A stretch of 64,000 nt of DNA from Ampelomyces quisqualis (lineage: Eukaryota; Ascomycota; Dothideomycetes; Pleosporales; Phaeosphaeriaceae), in the NCBI GenBank assembly GCA_018398575.1, contig JAGTXZ010000005.1:1364001-1428000 (forward strand), read 5' to 3'. The position numbers were made by a program, and so were the translations under genes. Below are positions 9,698 through 21,037 of this stretch, piece after piece (the stretch's first letter is position 1; each line of letters begins with the position of its first letter). The notes beneath the pieces are model-generated. The model did no database searches, was not told where the DNA came from, and saw nothing but the letters and a program-made list of their open reading frames with translations.

Positions 9698-10048
9698 TCA
9701 CGGGCGACCCGGCCTCCAGCGCTCAAAACCCTCCCCAACGAAGACATCGTGCCCGATAAGCACGAACGAGATAGCAATGAGTCCAGTCGTGAAGAGATAT
9801 GCCACCCAGCAGCCCTTCCACACGATTCCGGTGTGCAACTCAAGCACGAAAGAAACAGCCTCCATAGCCTGGACAAAGAAATATGCAAGGACAATGACAG
9901 CGACCGTGTAGCTGAGGATGTCGTGAATAACCGAGCAGATGACGAATGTGAAGGTCGTAGAGGCGACTTTGGCGCCGGCGGGCGGAGTGATGGGGTGTTC
10001 GAATGGGGTGGGTTCAGCGACATCGCTTGTTTCGTTAACGGCCTGCAT
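9698..10048 (-). CDS. Small predicted membrane protein, unknown function
   Basis: Single exon of 116 aa from the ATG at 10048 (MQAVNETSDVAEPTPFEH); the frame is open further upstream, but that part lacks protein-like character. After a polar, Pro-rich N-terminus come two or three hydrophobic segments: TTFTFVICSVI with ILSYTVAVIVLAYFFVQAM (about residues 35-65), and GCWVAYLFTTGLIAISFVLI (about 80-100). The short C-terminus ends in ERWRPGRP. No family is recognised. The antisense frame is also open for much of its length, so strand choice rests on the membrane pattern. An intron extending the C-terminus cannot be excluded. Confidence 0.5.
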   Translation of the reverse strand: MQAVNETSDVAEPTPFEHPITPPAGAKVASTTFTFVICSVIHDILSYTVAVIVLAYFFVQAMEAVSFVLELHTGIVWKGCWVAYLFTTGLIAISFVLIGHDVFVGEGFERWRPGRP

Positions 10049-10408
10049 GTTGTAGTTCGTTGCTGTGACGTAGGTAGGCTGTTGCGGATGTAAAATTGTT
10101 GTGCAATGTGAACAGGAAAGCAATGTATCGAAAGATGTGGTTAGAAAACGTTGAGGGTATGTTTCGGTAGTTGTACACTAGTGGCCAAAGCTCGCGCAGG
10201 TGAAGGTGGACATTCACCACGTCGTAATCGCTACGTGATGTGATGTAATAACGATCACATAGGATGAATTGGTAAATATCTACAAAATTGTCAACGCATA
10301 CAGGCACATAGAGCGAGGTAGACCGACCATTTCACCAAGCGGGCTTCAGTGACTCAGTTCAAATGAGACCATCTAAAATCTATGGCCCAATCTCTCTCTC
10401 TTCATATT
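10049..10408. other. Short intergenic region between two minus-strand genes
   Basis: About 360 bp between the RNase H1 stop codon and the start of the small membrane-protein gene. It should contain the terminator of the former and the promoter of the latter. No further gene is seen. Confidence 0.45.
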
Positions 10409-11944
10409 CTACTGCAGTAAATCCATGGCATCATCACTCTTAATCCTCGGGATTGTCGATGCTCCCTCGGCTACAGCTTTCGATCCCCTCTGGCCCTCCC
10501 ACGTACTCGCTTCAGTCAATTGGGCGACCACATCAGAAGTGAATCTGTGGTCCTCCTTCTGCGCCGATCGCTCAGCCTCAAGATCAGCGAAAATCCTGTC
10601 ATACTCTGCACCATCATCCTCGTTGAACACCTCTTTCTTCCCAGAATAGGTCTCTTCAAGCTTCGAACCGGGTCTGCCACTTAGTGTTGCTGAGATGTCC
10701 TTGATGTCAGCGGCCCGCAGATGCGGTGTGCTATTCTGAGAGCCCTGCACAGCTAGCAGATCTGCTGCGGTGTTACCTGGATCGTTCGCGTGTCCCTTTA
10801 TCCATTTAAACTCGGTCTTCGCTCTGCACAGGTCGCGTTCTCGGATTCTGGCAATAATTGGCTCGACCAGGTCTTTATTCTCTACGTCTTTCCCTGACGA
10901 GGACTTCCAGTTGTTGGTCTCCCACTTCTGGAACCATTCAGTGAGACATTTGATGGAGTAGTTTGAATCGGTGTGGATGAGGACGGAGCGATCAATGGGA
11001 ACGTGATCCAGGGCTCGAGCGACTGCCGTGAGTTCAGCTCGCTGATTCGTCTGTCGGCCGCCTCGAAGAGGCTCGGAGATATTTCTAATCACGTCAGTAA
11101 CTGCCAGAAAAGACCACTGTGCCTACTAACCTTGAATCGTTTGGACCAAAGTAGACCCCTACACCACCAACAGCGCCGACCTGGCCGTTTCCTAACGAGC
11201 TGCCATCTGTGTACACATTGATGGTACCCGAGAAGTCGCCAGTAGGCTGCATTCTGGTCTTGCTGCGCTCCTCGACAGTCTTGTTGCGAATGTTTCCGGT
11301 CGCTGTATCGAGTTTGATGTTTGGATCGAAACCGTCTTCAGCACCATCTGGCAGGGGCCCCATACCTGGTTCCCATGTGACGTCGCCGTTGGTCAATGCA
11401 GGAACCACGGCATCTTTCTTCTTCTGCTTCTTGCTACCTTTGCAAGCAGCAAGAGAAGATTCTTCAGAGAGATCCCCTCGCAAGCTGATAGGGGCGCTTG
11501 AGTCGCGCCGGAACTCGTTTACATATACTTCAGCCTCTGCGCGAGTCGCGAAACTTTGTTGCCGGGCACCAGGGCAGTTCTTGGTCTGAGCCTGTACGCT
11601 GGAATAGTCGGTGTAGACGCCTGGAACGTGGCCTACGGCTACTGCGTAGAACTTGGGGGTCTTGCTTGTATCAGCCGATGGGCTGCTGGTGCCTTTCATG
11701 AAAGCCTCTGCTTCAGTGAGAGTGGGGAAGCTTTTGACTAGGGCGTATATTAGACCTGTAAATACAAAGCGTTTTAATTCCAGAACATACACTGGCTCTT
11801 AAACCCTTCAGTCTGCGCCTTGCAGTCCTCCCAGCTGTGGTATATGCCCGGTATCCGGCCGACCTTGACTGCGTAGAACTTCGGGGAACTTCTTTTCCGC
11901 TTCCCACTCGATGTGTTCGAAGTTAGCGACTTTGTGCCTGTCAT
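10409..11944 (-). CDS. Ribonuclease H1 with two RNA:DNA hybrid-binding domains
   Basis: Removes RNA from RNA:DNA hybrids such as R-loops and replication primers. Exons 11944-11791, 11737-11131 and 11084-10409 give 478 aa. The first hybrid-binding (viroplasmin-type) domain spans the first intron: KFYAVKVGRIPGIYHSWEDC, then GFKSQ joined to FKSFPTLTEAEAFM. A second copy begins KFYAVAVGHVPGVYTDY and ends RAEAEVYVNEF. The catalytic domain shows all four acidic residues: INVYTDGSS, NQRAELTAV, LIHTDSNYS, and GHANDPGNTAADLLA, where the usual GNE is GNT. The middle linker is Lys-rich (KGSKKQKKKDA). The frame stays open upstream of 11944 for another 154 codons, with an ATG at 12205 that would add a basic, mitochondrial-presequence-like leader. 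Confidence 0.9.
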
Positions 11945-12477
11945 TATGTCGATATCGTCGTGTTCTAGCTGCTCTCGCCAATCCGTGATTGAGTGTTGTA
12001 GATAGTTGCGGTAGACTTGCGCATGGGAAGGCGAGAATAGTTGCGTGACGGAGAGAGGATACGACGAGTAGCGAGCGCAGTGCACGGGGCTTTTAACGTT
12101 ACCGGTAGTGAAAGCTGGTCTACACGCTTTAGCTGTTTTGTCAACATGTGCATGTAACGTGGCGCGTACCTCTGTAGACGTGGTGCAGAGAAACGGAAGG
12201 CGCATCGTATGTTCAGTCGTTTGATTATACAGCGCATGCAACGATCGCAGAGGGCGACAACAAGATGCGCCTTTTGTAGCTGGCGGGCATGACGAATGTT
12301 TGCCGTTGGGATCGACCTCGATTGTTGCGGAGATCCGCGGGGGTGAGCTTGGACCACGCAATTGCGACATAAGTCCACAGTCACGTGATAGTGTGACAGT
12401 ATCCATGTAGGCAAGTCCACCCAGGTCCAGCTGGCGAACTGACGACTAACTATCCGTACCTACGGCTGGCAGCAGTC
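11945..12477. other. Divergent region between RNase H1 and the DUF202 gene
   Basis: About 530 bp. On the minus strand the RNase H1 frame is open as far as 12406, so part of this may encode an alternative N-terminal extension with an ATG at 12205. Otherwise it serves as the 5' region of two divergent genes. No clear TATA element. Confidence 0.4.
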
Positions 12478-13005
12478 ATGTTTGAAGTACACTGTTTCCT
12501 CCACCCTTTTCACAGGCTCGGAACTCACGACCTTAGGGACGTCACGCAGTCGATCAGGACCGCCTGCGCCTGCATCGGGCGCGCTCCGTCGTTCTCAGCA
12601 GCTCTGAGCTTGTCGAGATCCGAGCAGCGCAAAGAACATTCGAAGGCGCGTACATTCGGACGGCCATCGGTCAGTTTTCCTTCAGCCTGATTGTGCTGAA
12701 GATCTTCACGGCCGAATTCTACTCCATCGGCGCCCTGTTCGCCGTGTACGGCGCGGGCATACTGTTCCTCGGCCTGTTTAGACGGCAGCAAGGTATGTCT
12801 GGCGTCGCAACACGAGCTGCCGGCTGTTTGATGTCATGACGCTGACAGAAGCACAGGGAACAAGCAATTCTTTTCCGAAATCGGCGAAGACGGACTGAAG
12901 CGCAAGAAGTTCAGGACTAGTGGCGGTGTCGTCTCGGTGTTGACTGCGCTGAGTATTTCGGCGTACATCTGTTTGCTTTTGCTCACAATACGCCTAGAGA
13001 CGTGA
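12478..13005 (+). CDS. DUF202-family small membrane protein (spliced)
   Basis: Proposed exons: 12478-12486 (only 9 nt), 12558-12792 and 12857-13005, giving 130 aa. The second intron is clear (GTATGT to ACAG, 64 nt). The first exon is inferred, because the core frame has a stop at about 12534 and no nearer ATG. The protein core reads ELVEIRAAQRTFEGAYIRTA, then GQFSFSLIVLKIFTAEFY and IGALFAVYGAGILFLGLFRR, matching the R-T-F-x(4)-R-T pattern and helices of DUF202. A third membrane helix near the C-terminus is VVSVLTALSISAYICLLLL. The family has three or so helices and includes eukaryotic proteins of the vacuolar transporter chaperone type, but the function here is unknown. Confidence is high for exons 2 and 3 and low for exon 1. 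Confidence 0.7.
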
Positions 13006-13584
13006 CTAGAATTGCAGCTATTCCTCTCCGCTCGTAGCATACCTTGTGCTCTGTGCATGACGTCGAGGGCTTTGTGTCGTGTCAAACAGTCAAAGGCTTA
13101 TCTGACATGGGATGGCGCGATCTTAGCGACAGGGTAGCTCTCGAGCTGTGAAACCCCATCGGTGTACCTTTGTTCGTAGTTGGAGGGCGTGTGCGAATGA
13201 TTGGCATTTGGCATATGACTCCCGGACGTGGGGTCCTGGTTGTACTGTAGTTGCAGTATGAAGTGCCCACCCAAGGGCTGGCTCATATCTCCGGACAGTC
13301 ATCGCACCCTTAACCAGCGCAGCATATATCAGGATTCAGCGCCACGGCCAACCGACTTTTCAGCAAACGGGCCTTCAACAAGTCACCGACCGAGCATTGT
13401 CCCGTGACGGCGCGCTCGACCTGCCCATCGCGGTTGTACTGTCGCGGCTAGTTCGGCGCCGATGGCCGCCGAAGCTGCGTCAGCTGATAATAATCATTCA
13501 CGCCGCCGATGCTCCACCTCTGCACCGTCTTGCACACACAACCGCCGCTCCAGCACCCACTCCAGCTACGCCCGAAACGTGCTC
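13006..13584. other. Promoter region of the PFK2/FBPase2 gene
   Basis: About 580 bp with no supported gene. The plus frame of the downstream gene is open from an earlier ATG at 13462, so a 41-residue N-terminal extension is possible; it is rich in Ser, His and Arg and looks unconserved. Confidence 0.4.
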
Positions 13585-15675
13585 ATGAGCAACCTCCGGC
13601 TCCAAAGCATCGAGTCTGCCCAGCACAAGTTCGTCAGCAACAGCGAGCCCGCCGCGCCACGGAGCGTGCGGGACATCAAAGACCTGGCTGCGCGCCATGG
13701 CGAGCTGAAGCCGCCGCCGGCCATGACGGGCCAGCTGCACGCGCCGACGAGCCACGCGACCGCCGGGGACGGCGTCGGCGTGGCCTTGAGCGACACGCCG
13801 GCGCCGTCAAACCCGGGGAGTCCACGAGAGTATGGCGGCCCCCTGCGCCCGGTGGCCCTGCCTGCTGACAGCCTCAGCACCTGGACCCGCAACAGCTCAG
13901 CGACCTCGACCCCGCGCCTGCGCCCCACCACGCTCGACATCCCCGGTCTCACAAGGTCAAAAGTCTCCCCCGACGGCAAGATTGCCCAGCGCGATGTCGG
14001 CTCCAAGCTCGTCATCGTCATGGTCGGCCTGCCCGCGCGCGGCAAGTCGTACATTACAAAGAAACTGGCCCGCTACCTGAACTGGCTGCAACACGACACC
14101 AAGATCTTCAACGTCGGCGAGAAGCGTCGCGTCGCTGCGAGCGGGCACGGCTTCCGTCTGTCCCAGGCAAGTCTCGAGAGGGTCTCACCGCGTGTCAGGC
14201 TGGCGCTTGAGCAGCACAAAGACAGCCCCGCGCACGTCGCTGCGAAAATCTTCGTCACCCGTGACCCGCCGCAGAACGGACTAGACCCGCTGAATCTGCC
14301 GGACCCATTGCAGAACAACGATAGCAGTGCCGTTGAGGATGCGCCGCGCGTCGACGTCACATCACCAAGCGACGCGGCCGAGAACGACGATGAGCACATG
14401 GACCAGTCCGCCGACTTTTTCGATCCGAACAACACGCGCGCGGCGCAGATACGAGAGCAATGCGCCATGGAGACGCTGGACGACCTGCTGGACTACATAT
14501 TGAAAGGGAGCGGCTCGGTGGGCATATTTGATGCCACCAACAGCACACTTTCGCGCAGGAAGAAGATCATGGATCACGTGCGCAATCGAGCGGGGCCAGA
14601 GCTCAACGTCCTTTTTGTCGAGAGCGTGTGCCGCGATCAAAACCTGCTTGAGTCCAACATGCGCCTGAAGCTCTCGGGACCCGACTACCAGGACAAAGAC
14701 CCCCATGCGGCGTTGGAAGACTTCAAGAAGCGCGTGGCTATCTACGAGAAGAACTACACTCCGATCGGCGATTATGAAGAGGACAACAACATGCCCTTTG
14801 TAAAGATGGTGGATGTGGGCAGGAAGATGATATCGCACCAGATCAAGGGCTTCCTTGCCGGACAGGCCGTCTACTACCTCCTTAACTTCAACCTCGCACC
14901 CCGCATGATCTGGATTACGAGACACGGCGAGTCAACGGACAATGTAGCAGGCAGGATTGGCGGCGACTCCCATCTCAGCGAGAACGGCCAAAAGTACGCC
15001 AAAGCCATGGCCCGCTTCGTGGACCGGCAGCGCAAAGACTGGGCCGTCCGACAGGCAGACAAGATGGCCAACACGCACTTCCCACCCGTACCCGGCGACC
15101 ACACCCCGCCGAACCCGTACTACAGCCATGAAGACGACAACCACAACTTTTGCGTTTGGACTAGCATGCTGAAGCGCAGTATAGAGTCGGCACAGCACTT
15201 CTGCGATGAAGACTATGAGGTGAAGCAGATGCGCATGTTGGACGAGCTCAATGCGGGCATCATGGAAGGGCTCACCTACGACGAGATCAGGACGAAGCAC
15301 GCAGAAGAATATTTGCGGCGGCGGCGGGACAAGCTGGCATATCGATACCCAGGACCTGGTGGCGAGGGCTACCTCGATGTCATCAACCGCATACGCCCGG
15401 TCATCGTGGAGCTAGAGCGCATGACAGACCACTGTCTGCTCGTCACACATCGCAGCGTCGCCCGTGTGCTGCTGGCATACTTCCAGGGCCTGAAGCGAGA
15501 AGATGTTGCAGACCTGGACTGCCCACTGGGAATGCTGTATCAGCTCGAGCCCAAGCCATACGGAGTTGAGTTCAAGGCATGGCGGTACAATGCCGAGACG
15601 GACGACTTCGATCATCTTCCAGACTACAAGCTTCGGCGGACGACTGTCCCTCCCAGCCAACTTGGTTTCGGATGA
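13585..15675 (+). CDS. 6-phosphofructo-2-kinase / fructose-2,6-bisphosphatase
   Basis: Makes and breaks fructose 2,6-bisphosphate, the allosteric switch between glycolysis and gluconeogenesis; cytosolic. 696 aa from 13585 (MSNLRLQSIESAQ). A disordered N-terminus of about 125 residues precedes the kinase domain with P-loop MVGLPARGKSYI and IFNVGEKRR. A loop insertion that fungi often have follows (EDAPRVDVTSPSDAAEN to ADFFDPNN). Then come IFDATNSTLSRRKKI and FVESVCRDQ. The phosphatase domain keeps the catalytic His in RHGEST, the Arg/Asn pattern RIGGDSHLSENG, the acid Glu in AGIMEGLTYDE, and the second His in VTHRSVARVLLAYF. Both halves therefore look competent, unlike yeast Pfk26, which lacks the phosphatase histidine. 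No intron. Confidence 0.95.
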   Translation: MSNLRLQSIESAQHKFVSNSEPAAPRSVRDIKDLAARHGELKPPPAMTGQLHAPTSHATAGDGVGVALSDTPAPSNPGSPREYGGPLRPVALPADSLSTWTRNSSATSTPRLRPTTLDIPGLTRSKVSPDGKIAQRDVGSKLVIVMVGLPARGKSYITKKLARYLNWLQHDTKIFNVGEKRRVAASGHGFRLSQASLERVSPRVRLALEQHKDSPAHVAAKIFVTRDPPQNGLDPLNLPDPLQNNDSSAVEDAPRVDVTSPSDAAENDDEHMDQSADFFDPNNTRAAQIREQCAMETLDDLLDYILKGSGSVGIFDATNSTLSRRKKIMDHVRNRAGPELNVLFVESVCRDQNLLESNMRLKLSGPDYQDKDPHAALEDFKKRVAIYEKNYTPIGDYEEDNNMPFVKMVDVGRKMISHQIKGFLAGQAVYYLLNFNLAPRMIWITRHGESTDNVAGRIGGDSHLSENGQKYAKAMARFVDRQRKDWAVRQADKMANTHFPPVPGDHTPPNPYYSHEDDNHNFCVWTSMLKRSIESAQHFCDEDYEVKQMRMLDELNAGIMEGLTYDEIRTKHAEEYLRRRRDKLAYRYPGPGGEGYLDVINRIRPVIVELERMTDHCLLVTHRSVARVLLAYFQGLKREDVADLDCPLGMLYQLEPKPYGVEFKAWRYNAETDDFDHLPDYKLRRTTVPPSQLGFG

Positions 15676-15974
15676 AGGACTGTAGTAAATACATGTATTA
15701 GTATGGCTTCTTAAGTTTTGTTAGGGTGGGAAGGGCGGTATTTTCTCTTTGCAGCCTGACGATATTTCATGTCCTGCACGGCTCTCATGATCTTAATGCA
15801 TTGCTGGCGCTTCTATAGATTGGGTGGACACGTGACATCACATCTTCGACCAACCTCAACGGGTTGGATATGGGTAATGGCTTAGTCGTCAATGAATGGC
15901 ACGGACACGATTTTAATATATGTATCAATTTCTCCATGTTGCATTACATCTCGTCTATGCTACCTGCCTATTTT

Positions 15975-18900
15975 TCATCTTTCTCCCCTCCTCGCAACAA
16001 TCACACATGGCTCCTTCAATACCCAACTTCGCAGCTTCGGCTCCCCAATAACATCCCTTTGTAACAAGCTCTGCGTATCGCTCCTCTGCCTCCCTTCCTC
16101 CTCACTCTGCAGCAACTCCGCCTCATCGACCGTCGCACCCATCTCAAACGCACCACTACACAACGCCACGATGCCTAGCTCATAGACACACTCGCCGCCT
16201 GGTTGCAAGACGGGTAGTTTGGCCTGCAGCGCGCCCGTCCAACTGAACCTCTTATCCAAATCCAGCGCAACCGTATGCGCCAGATCCTTGAGATGCGGCT
16301 GGAGTCGTAAAAGCGGACTAATCGCGCGAGTCGAGCGGTTCTCAATCGTCGTTTTCAGCGTATAAAACCCATCGACATCGACTTGGAATTCCCGTTTTCT
16401 CGGCGTCTTCATACTACTTCTATTGTCGTCGTCAGCCCGCACGCTCATGCTGATCTTCACGTCGTCAAGCTTCACTGCATCCAACATCCTAGCACTCAGT
16501 CGCAAACTCCGCAATTCCAGTTCCCCATGGCGCGCCGCTATCCCGCCGTCTTCCGCCCACGTGCCGCGCACCTGGCGCAACAGCGCGTCGCGGTACCAAA
16601 ATGCTTCACGCGTGAGGCGCTCTGCTTCGGGGGAGATCTTGGATGCCGAAACGACGAATTGGCGGGTAGTAGCTGGGTTGAGGCTGGGGATGGGTGCGTG
16701 GGCGGTGGGCAGGTGGAGTTTGGGGAGTATCAGGGCGATGCGGTTAACGTGGCCTGGTTGGATGATTTCGGTAATCGTTGGGGATGAGGATGGTGCGAGG
16801 TCAGATGAAGTGGATGGCGGGTCGAGGAATAGAGATATACATAGCGGGTTGGGCCAGGAGTTGCGCAGGTCGAGGAGGAGCATACAGTATTCTTGGTCTT
16901 TGGTGCGGTCGAGATGGTGAGTTATGGAGTGTAAGTGATTGGATTGGGTGGATTTGGTCCATGCGAAGTCGCTGGAAAGCGGGACGATGTCGGGGCGTTG
17001 TAGTTGCACGCTGGCATTGACGGTGATGGAGATGGGCACGGAGACCTGGCGGGTGAAAAAGGTTTCTTCAACTTCTGATCGCCGCTTTCCGAGGTTGGCG
17101 TAGTCGATTTGAACCACAGCGTCCATCAACCGCGTGCGCCCAATCACCTCGATTGTGAAGTCGATCTTTTCGCCAGGCTTAATGTTAATCGTTTCTTCAT
17201 CTGTGTCCTTGCACCACCGCAAGGATGGGTACTGCGCGAGTTGCACCTCAAGCTCGTGCAATTCGGCAGGCGACAGCCCCTTGTTAGCTGTAGCAGCCTG
17301 GATAGCTGATGTGGCCGAGTCTTGGAAAGTGATATGCACAAAATCCACTGCTGTGGTTTGAGACGTGTTCTTGACAGTGACTGTAAATTGTGCCCGCTCG
17401 CCTTCGAGCACCATCAGCGATGATTGTGGCAAGGAAACGTCTGCAATAACAACAATTGGTTGATCGGGTATGATGTTAAATGTCAATGAGTCTGGCTTTG
17501 GCTCAGATGCTGGCGTTCTATGGGTCAAAGGTGCCATAGCTGATGATGGCCTTGAGGCTGGCGCTCCCAGACATGCTTTAAGACCAGTTCTCTTCATCTT
17601 CGATTCTCTCATCGGCTTCCATGGCTCAGGGAAGATTGGAAACAGTCGCTCCCGACATCCGATAACCTTGACGTAGCAGCCGATGATCTTGATGGTCCCG
17701 GCAGATTGCGCCACCCCAGCAATTTGGAATTTTTGCGTGCGATACGGGCCCAAGAAAAAGTGCTTTTCGACAGCGACAAAATGCACTCCTTCTGCAGCGA
17801 TCCTCAGAGAGTCTACCTCTAGCTCAAAGTCGTAAGGATTCTGCAATGCAATGACAAATTTGTATTCTTCATTCGCAACAAGAACAGTCTCCACCGCGCT
17901 GGGTTGGGGCTTCTTCAGCCAAGGATTGTGGAGGAACGGACCCTCGTTCCGCGAAGTTGTCAGCTTCAATTCTGCTGGACGATGTTGGATAAGGCGCAGT
18001 GGCACGGGCTCCTCCAGTATGAACAACCCGCGCACCAGGAAGTCGTCCCAGTACTCGGTCTCTTCGTGCTGTAGACCTAGTTTGTTTGCTGCGACCACTG
18101 TTCTTGAAATGTTGGAAAAAAGTTTCACTTGCTCGTCGCGCGGGAGGGAGACGAACACATCGGTACTGTTCTGTCTGGGCGCGGTGCCTGGGCCGGCCAT
18201 ACGCAACAAGAGCGCTGTGAAGTGAAGCACTCCATTGAAGTCAGGTAGCGCCTCGCAAAAACTCAGGCACATTCGCAATACTTCCAATTTGAGACCGACG
18301 CTACCGAAAGCGCGGAGGGAGGATGTCTTCAAAACGTCCGCAATGACGCTATCACTTGTTTCTTGGCCTGACAGTATGCGGCTGCCTGCTTCCGCTCGTG
18401 GCATTGTCTCTTTCGATGCGGGGATCCCGTATATACGTCCAAGTAGGCCGAGAAACTCTTCGATGCCACTTTCAACTTCTCCTTCGCCCAGATTGAGAGC
18501 GCCCGCACTAGAGGCACCTCCGCTGACCATGTTCAGCGCTGCAAGCCCTGCTGCGGGATGTACGCCCATCTCCGCAGCTCCTATCTTTCGAGCTTGCACG
18601 AGGCCGGGTATCAGTGAAGTGATGAAGTCTTTCATGATGATAGCCTTCTTTCGCTGTAATCCTAGCGAAGATAGCACTGAGGCAATCCCAGCGAGCACAA
18701 CCACTCGATCGGTGGGGTTCATTCCCACAGACTCGACCGGACCAGGTAGTGCGCGGAAGAGCATGGAAGCAACATCATTCCGCGTAGGATGGACGCTAAG
18801 TCGAGGTACTGACATTCTGGGCTTCTGCCGGTATGGTGTATTCAGGACGAGGTGTTGTAGCGTGTCCTCGTCCATGTATCCAGCAGAGAGATTGATAGCT

Positions 18901-20498
18901 GCGAGCATTTTTGAGAAGCGAATAACACACTCGGAAAAGGCTAGCGGAGGCAGTGATTCGCCAGCAAAGTTCGCCGCTCGTGTATACAGATTCAAGATCA
19001 TGTTGATCAGATCAGGTAGGAGTGCATTGAGCCTTTCCAGCGCAGCCTCGTTACCTGACCCCGGATTCGCGGATACGTCTACTACGCTCGCAGATGGTGT
19101 ATGCTGTGGCGACTTGGTGCCAGCAGTCTTATCAGACGTCGGGTAGCACAATGAGGGAATCTACTGGCATTAACAAGAAATTCGAAACAAACAGCAAAGA
19201 TGCTTACCTGGAAGTCCATGCCTGACCATGCAAAGAGCAGCATACAGACCATGATGTTCTCGAGCGCCTTTGCGTGCCACAAGTGGTCGCTAAAAGCACG
19301 AGCTCTGTTCGCGCCATCTACAAGTTCTCTTACGGCATCTTGCCATTGTCCTGCACACATATATAGTGTTCCGACAACGATACTCACTCGACCCCGCCCC
19401 TTGTTGCGTGCACGTTCGCCAACGCCACCTGAGCCGAACCCGTGAATGGAGACTCTGTCGGACGCGGCGTCTTTGGTAGCTGTGCTGGCCTTTGTAGCGT
19501 TGCTGTTGGCCTGATTTACCACATTCGCTGCGTTGACGCCTGATATCTCGTCAAATGTAGTCGGAGGTGTCCGATTGTCTTGTCGGCTAGGTGACGCAGC
19601 TCTTGGGCCGTCCACTGTTGAAGGTCCTCCCGAGGTGGAAGGTAGAACTGGCATGGACATGCGGTGGTCTTTCTGAGTGCCTGACAAAGGAGATTCTGAT
19701 ATGCTGGAATTGGGCGTCTGTGAATTTCGTCTCGAAAATTGCGCAGTTGATTGATCCGAGCTGGCCCATGATGGCGTACTGCCTCCACCACCGTGCTGCG
19801 CTGCGGGCGACGCAACAGTTGGCAAGGCTTGTATTGATCTTGCCAAAGTTGTCATCTCAGCAAGAAGCGTTGCGGTAACATCACACAGGATAGTCTTCAT
19901 GGTCGTTGTCTTCAGCCGGGATGTTGGAGGCACGAATATCGTCTCCGGAGGAAGACAAGGATGCGAGTTTTGAGTCTCTGCATCAAAAAGCATCAAGCTG
20001 TGAAGGTACGCCCTTGAGAACTGTTCTCTGATGTCTTCTACGGCAGCTTGAATGTCCTCCAGGCCCTCGTGCTGAGATTGCGGCGCGCCATCGGACTCAC
20101 GTGACAAATTCAGCCATGGGTACTCCGAGGCGTCACCAATGCCGATAATCAGAAGCGGTTCGCGAAAAAGCTCAAATGGCGACAAAGAAAGGTGGGAAGC
20201 TGGTGGAAGCGATGTCGAGAGATCATATAGGAGCGTCCCGTGCGGAAATGCCAGAGGATAGAACATATCTATGCCATGCCAAGATCAGCAAATATAGGCA
20301 TAGCAGATTTGTTCGCGGGCGCGTACTCCTATCAGACCGAGGGTCTGGACTGATGTCCCCAAGCCTAACCAGCGACTGTTGCTGCAGCAGCTCGACATAG
20401 TTCAGGAAGCGTGATCGCTTGATGCGGCCTACGGGAAGAAGTAGAGCCCTGATGCGCGCGGGCGCGACCGGGGATAGAGGATCGACTGCCATCGCCAC
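15975..20498 (-). CDS. TRS120: TRAPPII complex subunit Trs120
   Basis: Subunit of the TRAPPII tether and Rab exchange factor at the late Golgi (known as HypA in Aspergillus). Exons 20498-20327, 20268-19208 and 19160-15975 give 1472 aa, in the range of filamentous fungal Trs120. The N-terminus carries family signatures: SPVAPARIRALLLPVGRIKR, then VRLGDISPDPR, and across the first intron NMFYPLAFPHGTLLYDLSTS, then SPFELFREPLLIIGIGD. The second junction gives GMDFQ-IPSLCYP. A Ser/Pro-rich linker (about residues 230-330) separates the N-terminal part from a helical middle region. The C-terminal half is beta-rich with Ig-like segments (VSLPQSSLMVLEGERAQFTV). The ATG at 20492 is an alternative start. 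The 3' end converges on the PFK2/FBPase2 gene with 299 bp between the stops. Confidence 0.95.
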
Positions 20499-21037
20499 AT
20501 TTGGAGTTCAAAAGGAGAGATGCCCTCGAGGGATACTGTCTAAGGTCAATAGAATGCTGTCGGGACGTGTAGATGCATGATGTCTCGAATGTTGAAGGCT
20601 GGCTTGTGATTTGGCGACATGGCGTTGTATGCTGAGTCAGCAAGTAGCTACACCGCTCTGATGGGCCCCTGCAGCGAACCGACCTCGTTTCAGACATCAG
20701 GATTCAGCATCGACTCAATCAACTCACTTCTTCCATTTACTTCATCTTTTTCTTTGGCATAGCGTTGGTATAGAACTGGTTGTATTTGTGAGAAGAGACG
20801 CCTCGTCATTCTGAGCGTTTCCGTGGGTTTGCCACCAAGATTCGCTATACAGCACATTAGCGCCACTGAGTCTACATACTTCAGCCACCTCGATCACTTC
20901 CAGACTTTCACATCTGTGACAGCCTACAGACACTACATGCCCGTTATTCCGTTCGACAGCTAGGTCGTATTTCGGTTTCCGCCCAAGTTTGAACGTTCCA
21001 CATTCGAAGTCCTGGGCTGGACCGGGCACCCTCAATC
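20499..21037. other. Divergent promoter region, TRS120 and the sacsin-like gene
   Basis: About 540 bp between two divergent start codons. No gene is supported; the minus-strand frame at 20742-21035 does not look protein-like. No clear TATA box. Confidence 0.45.
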
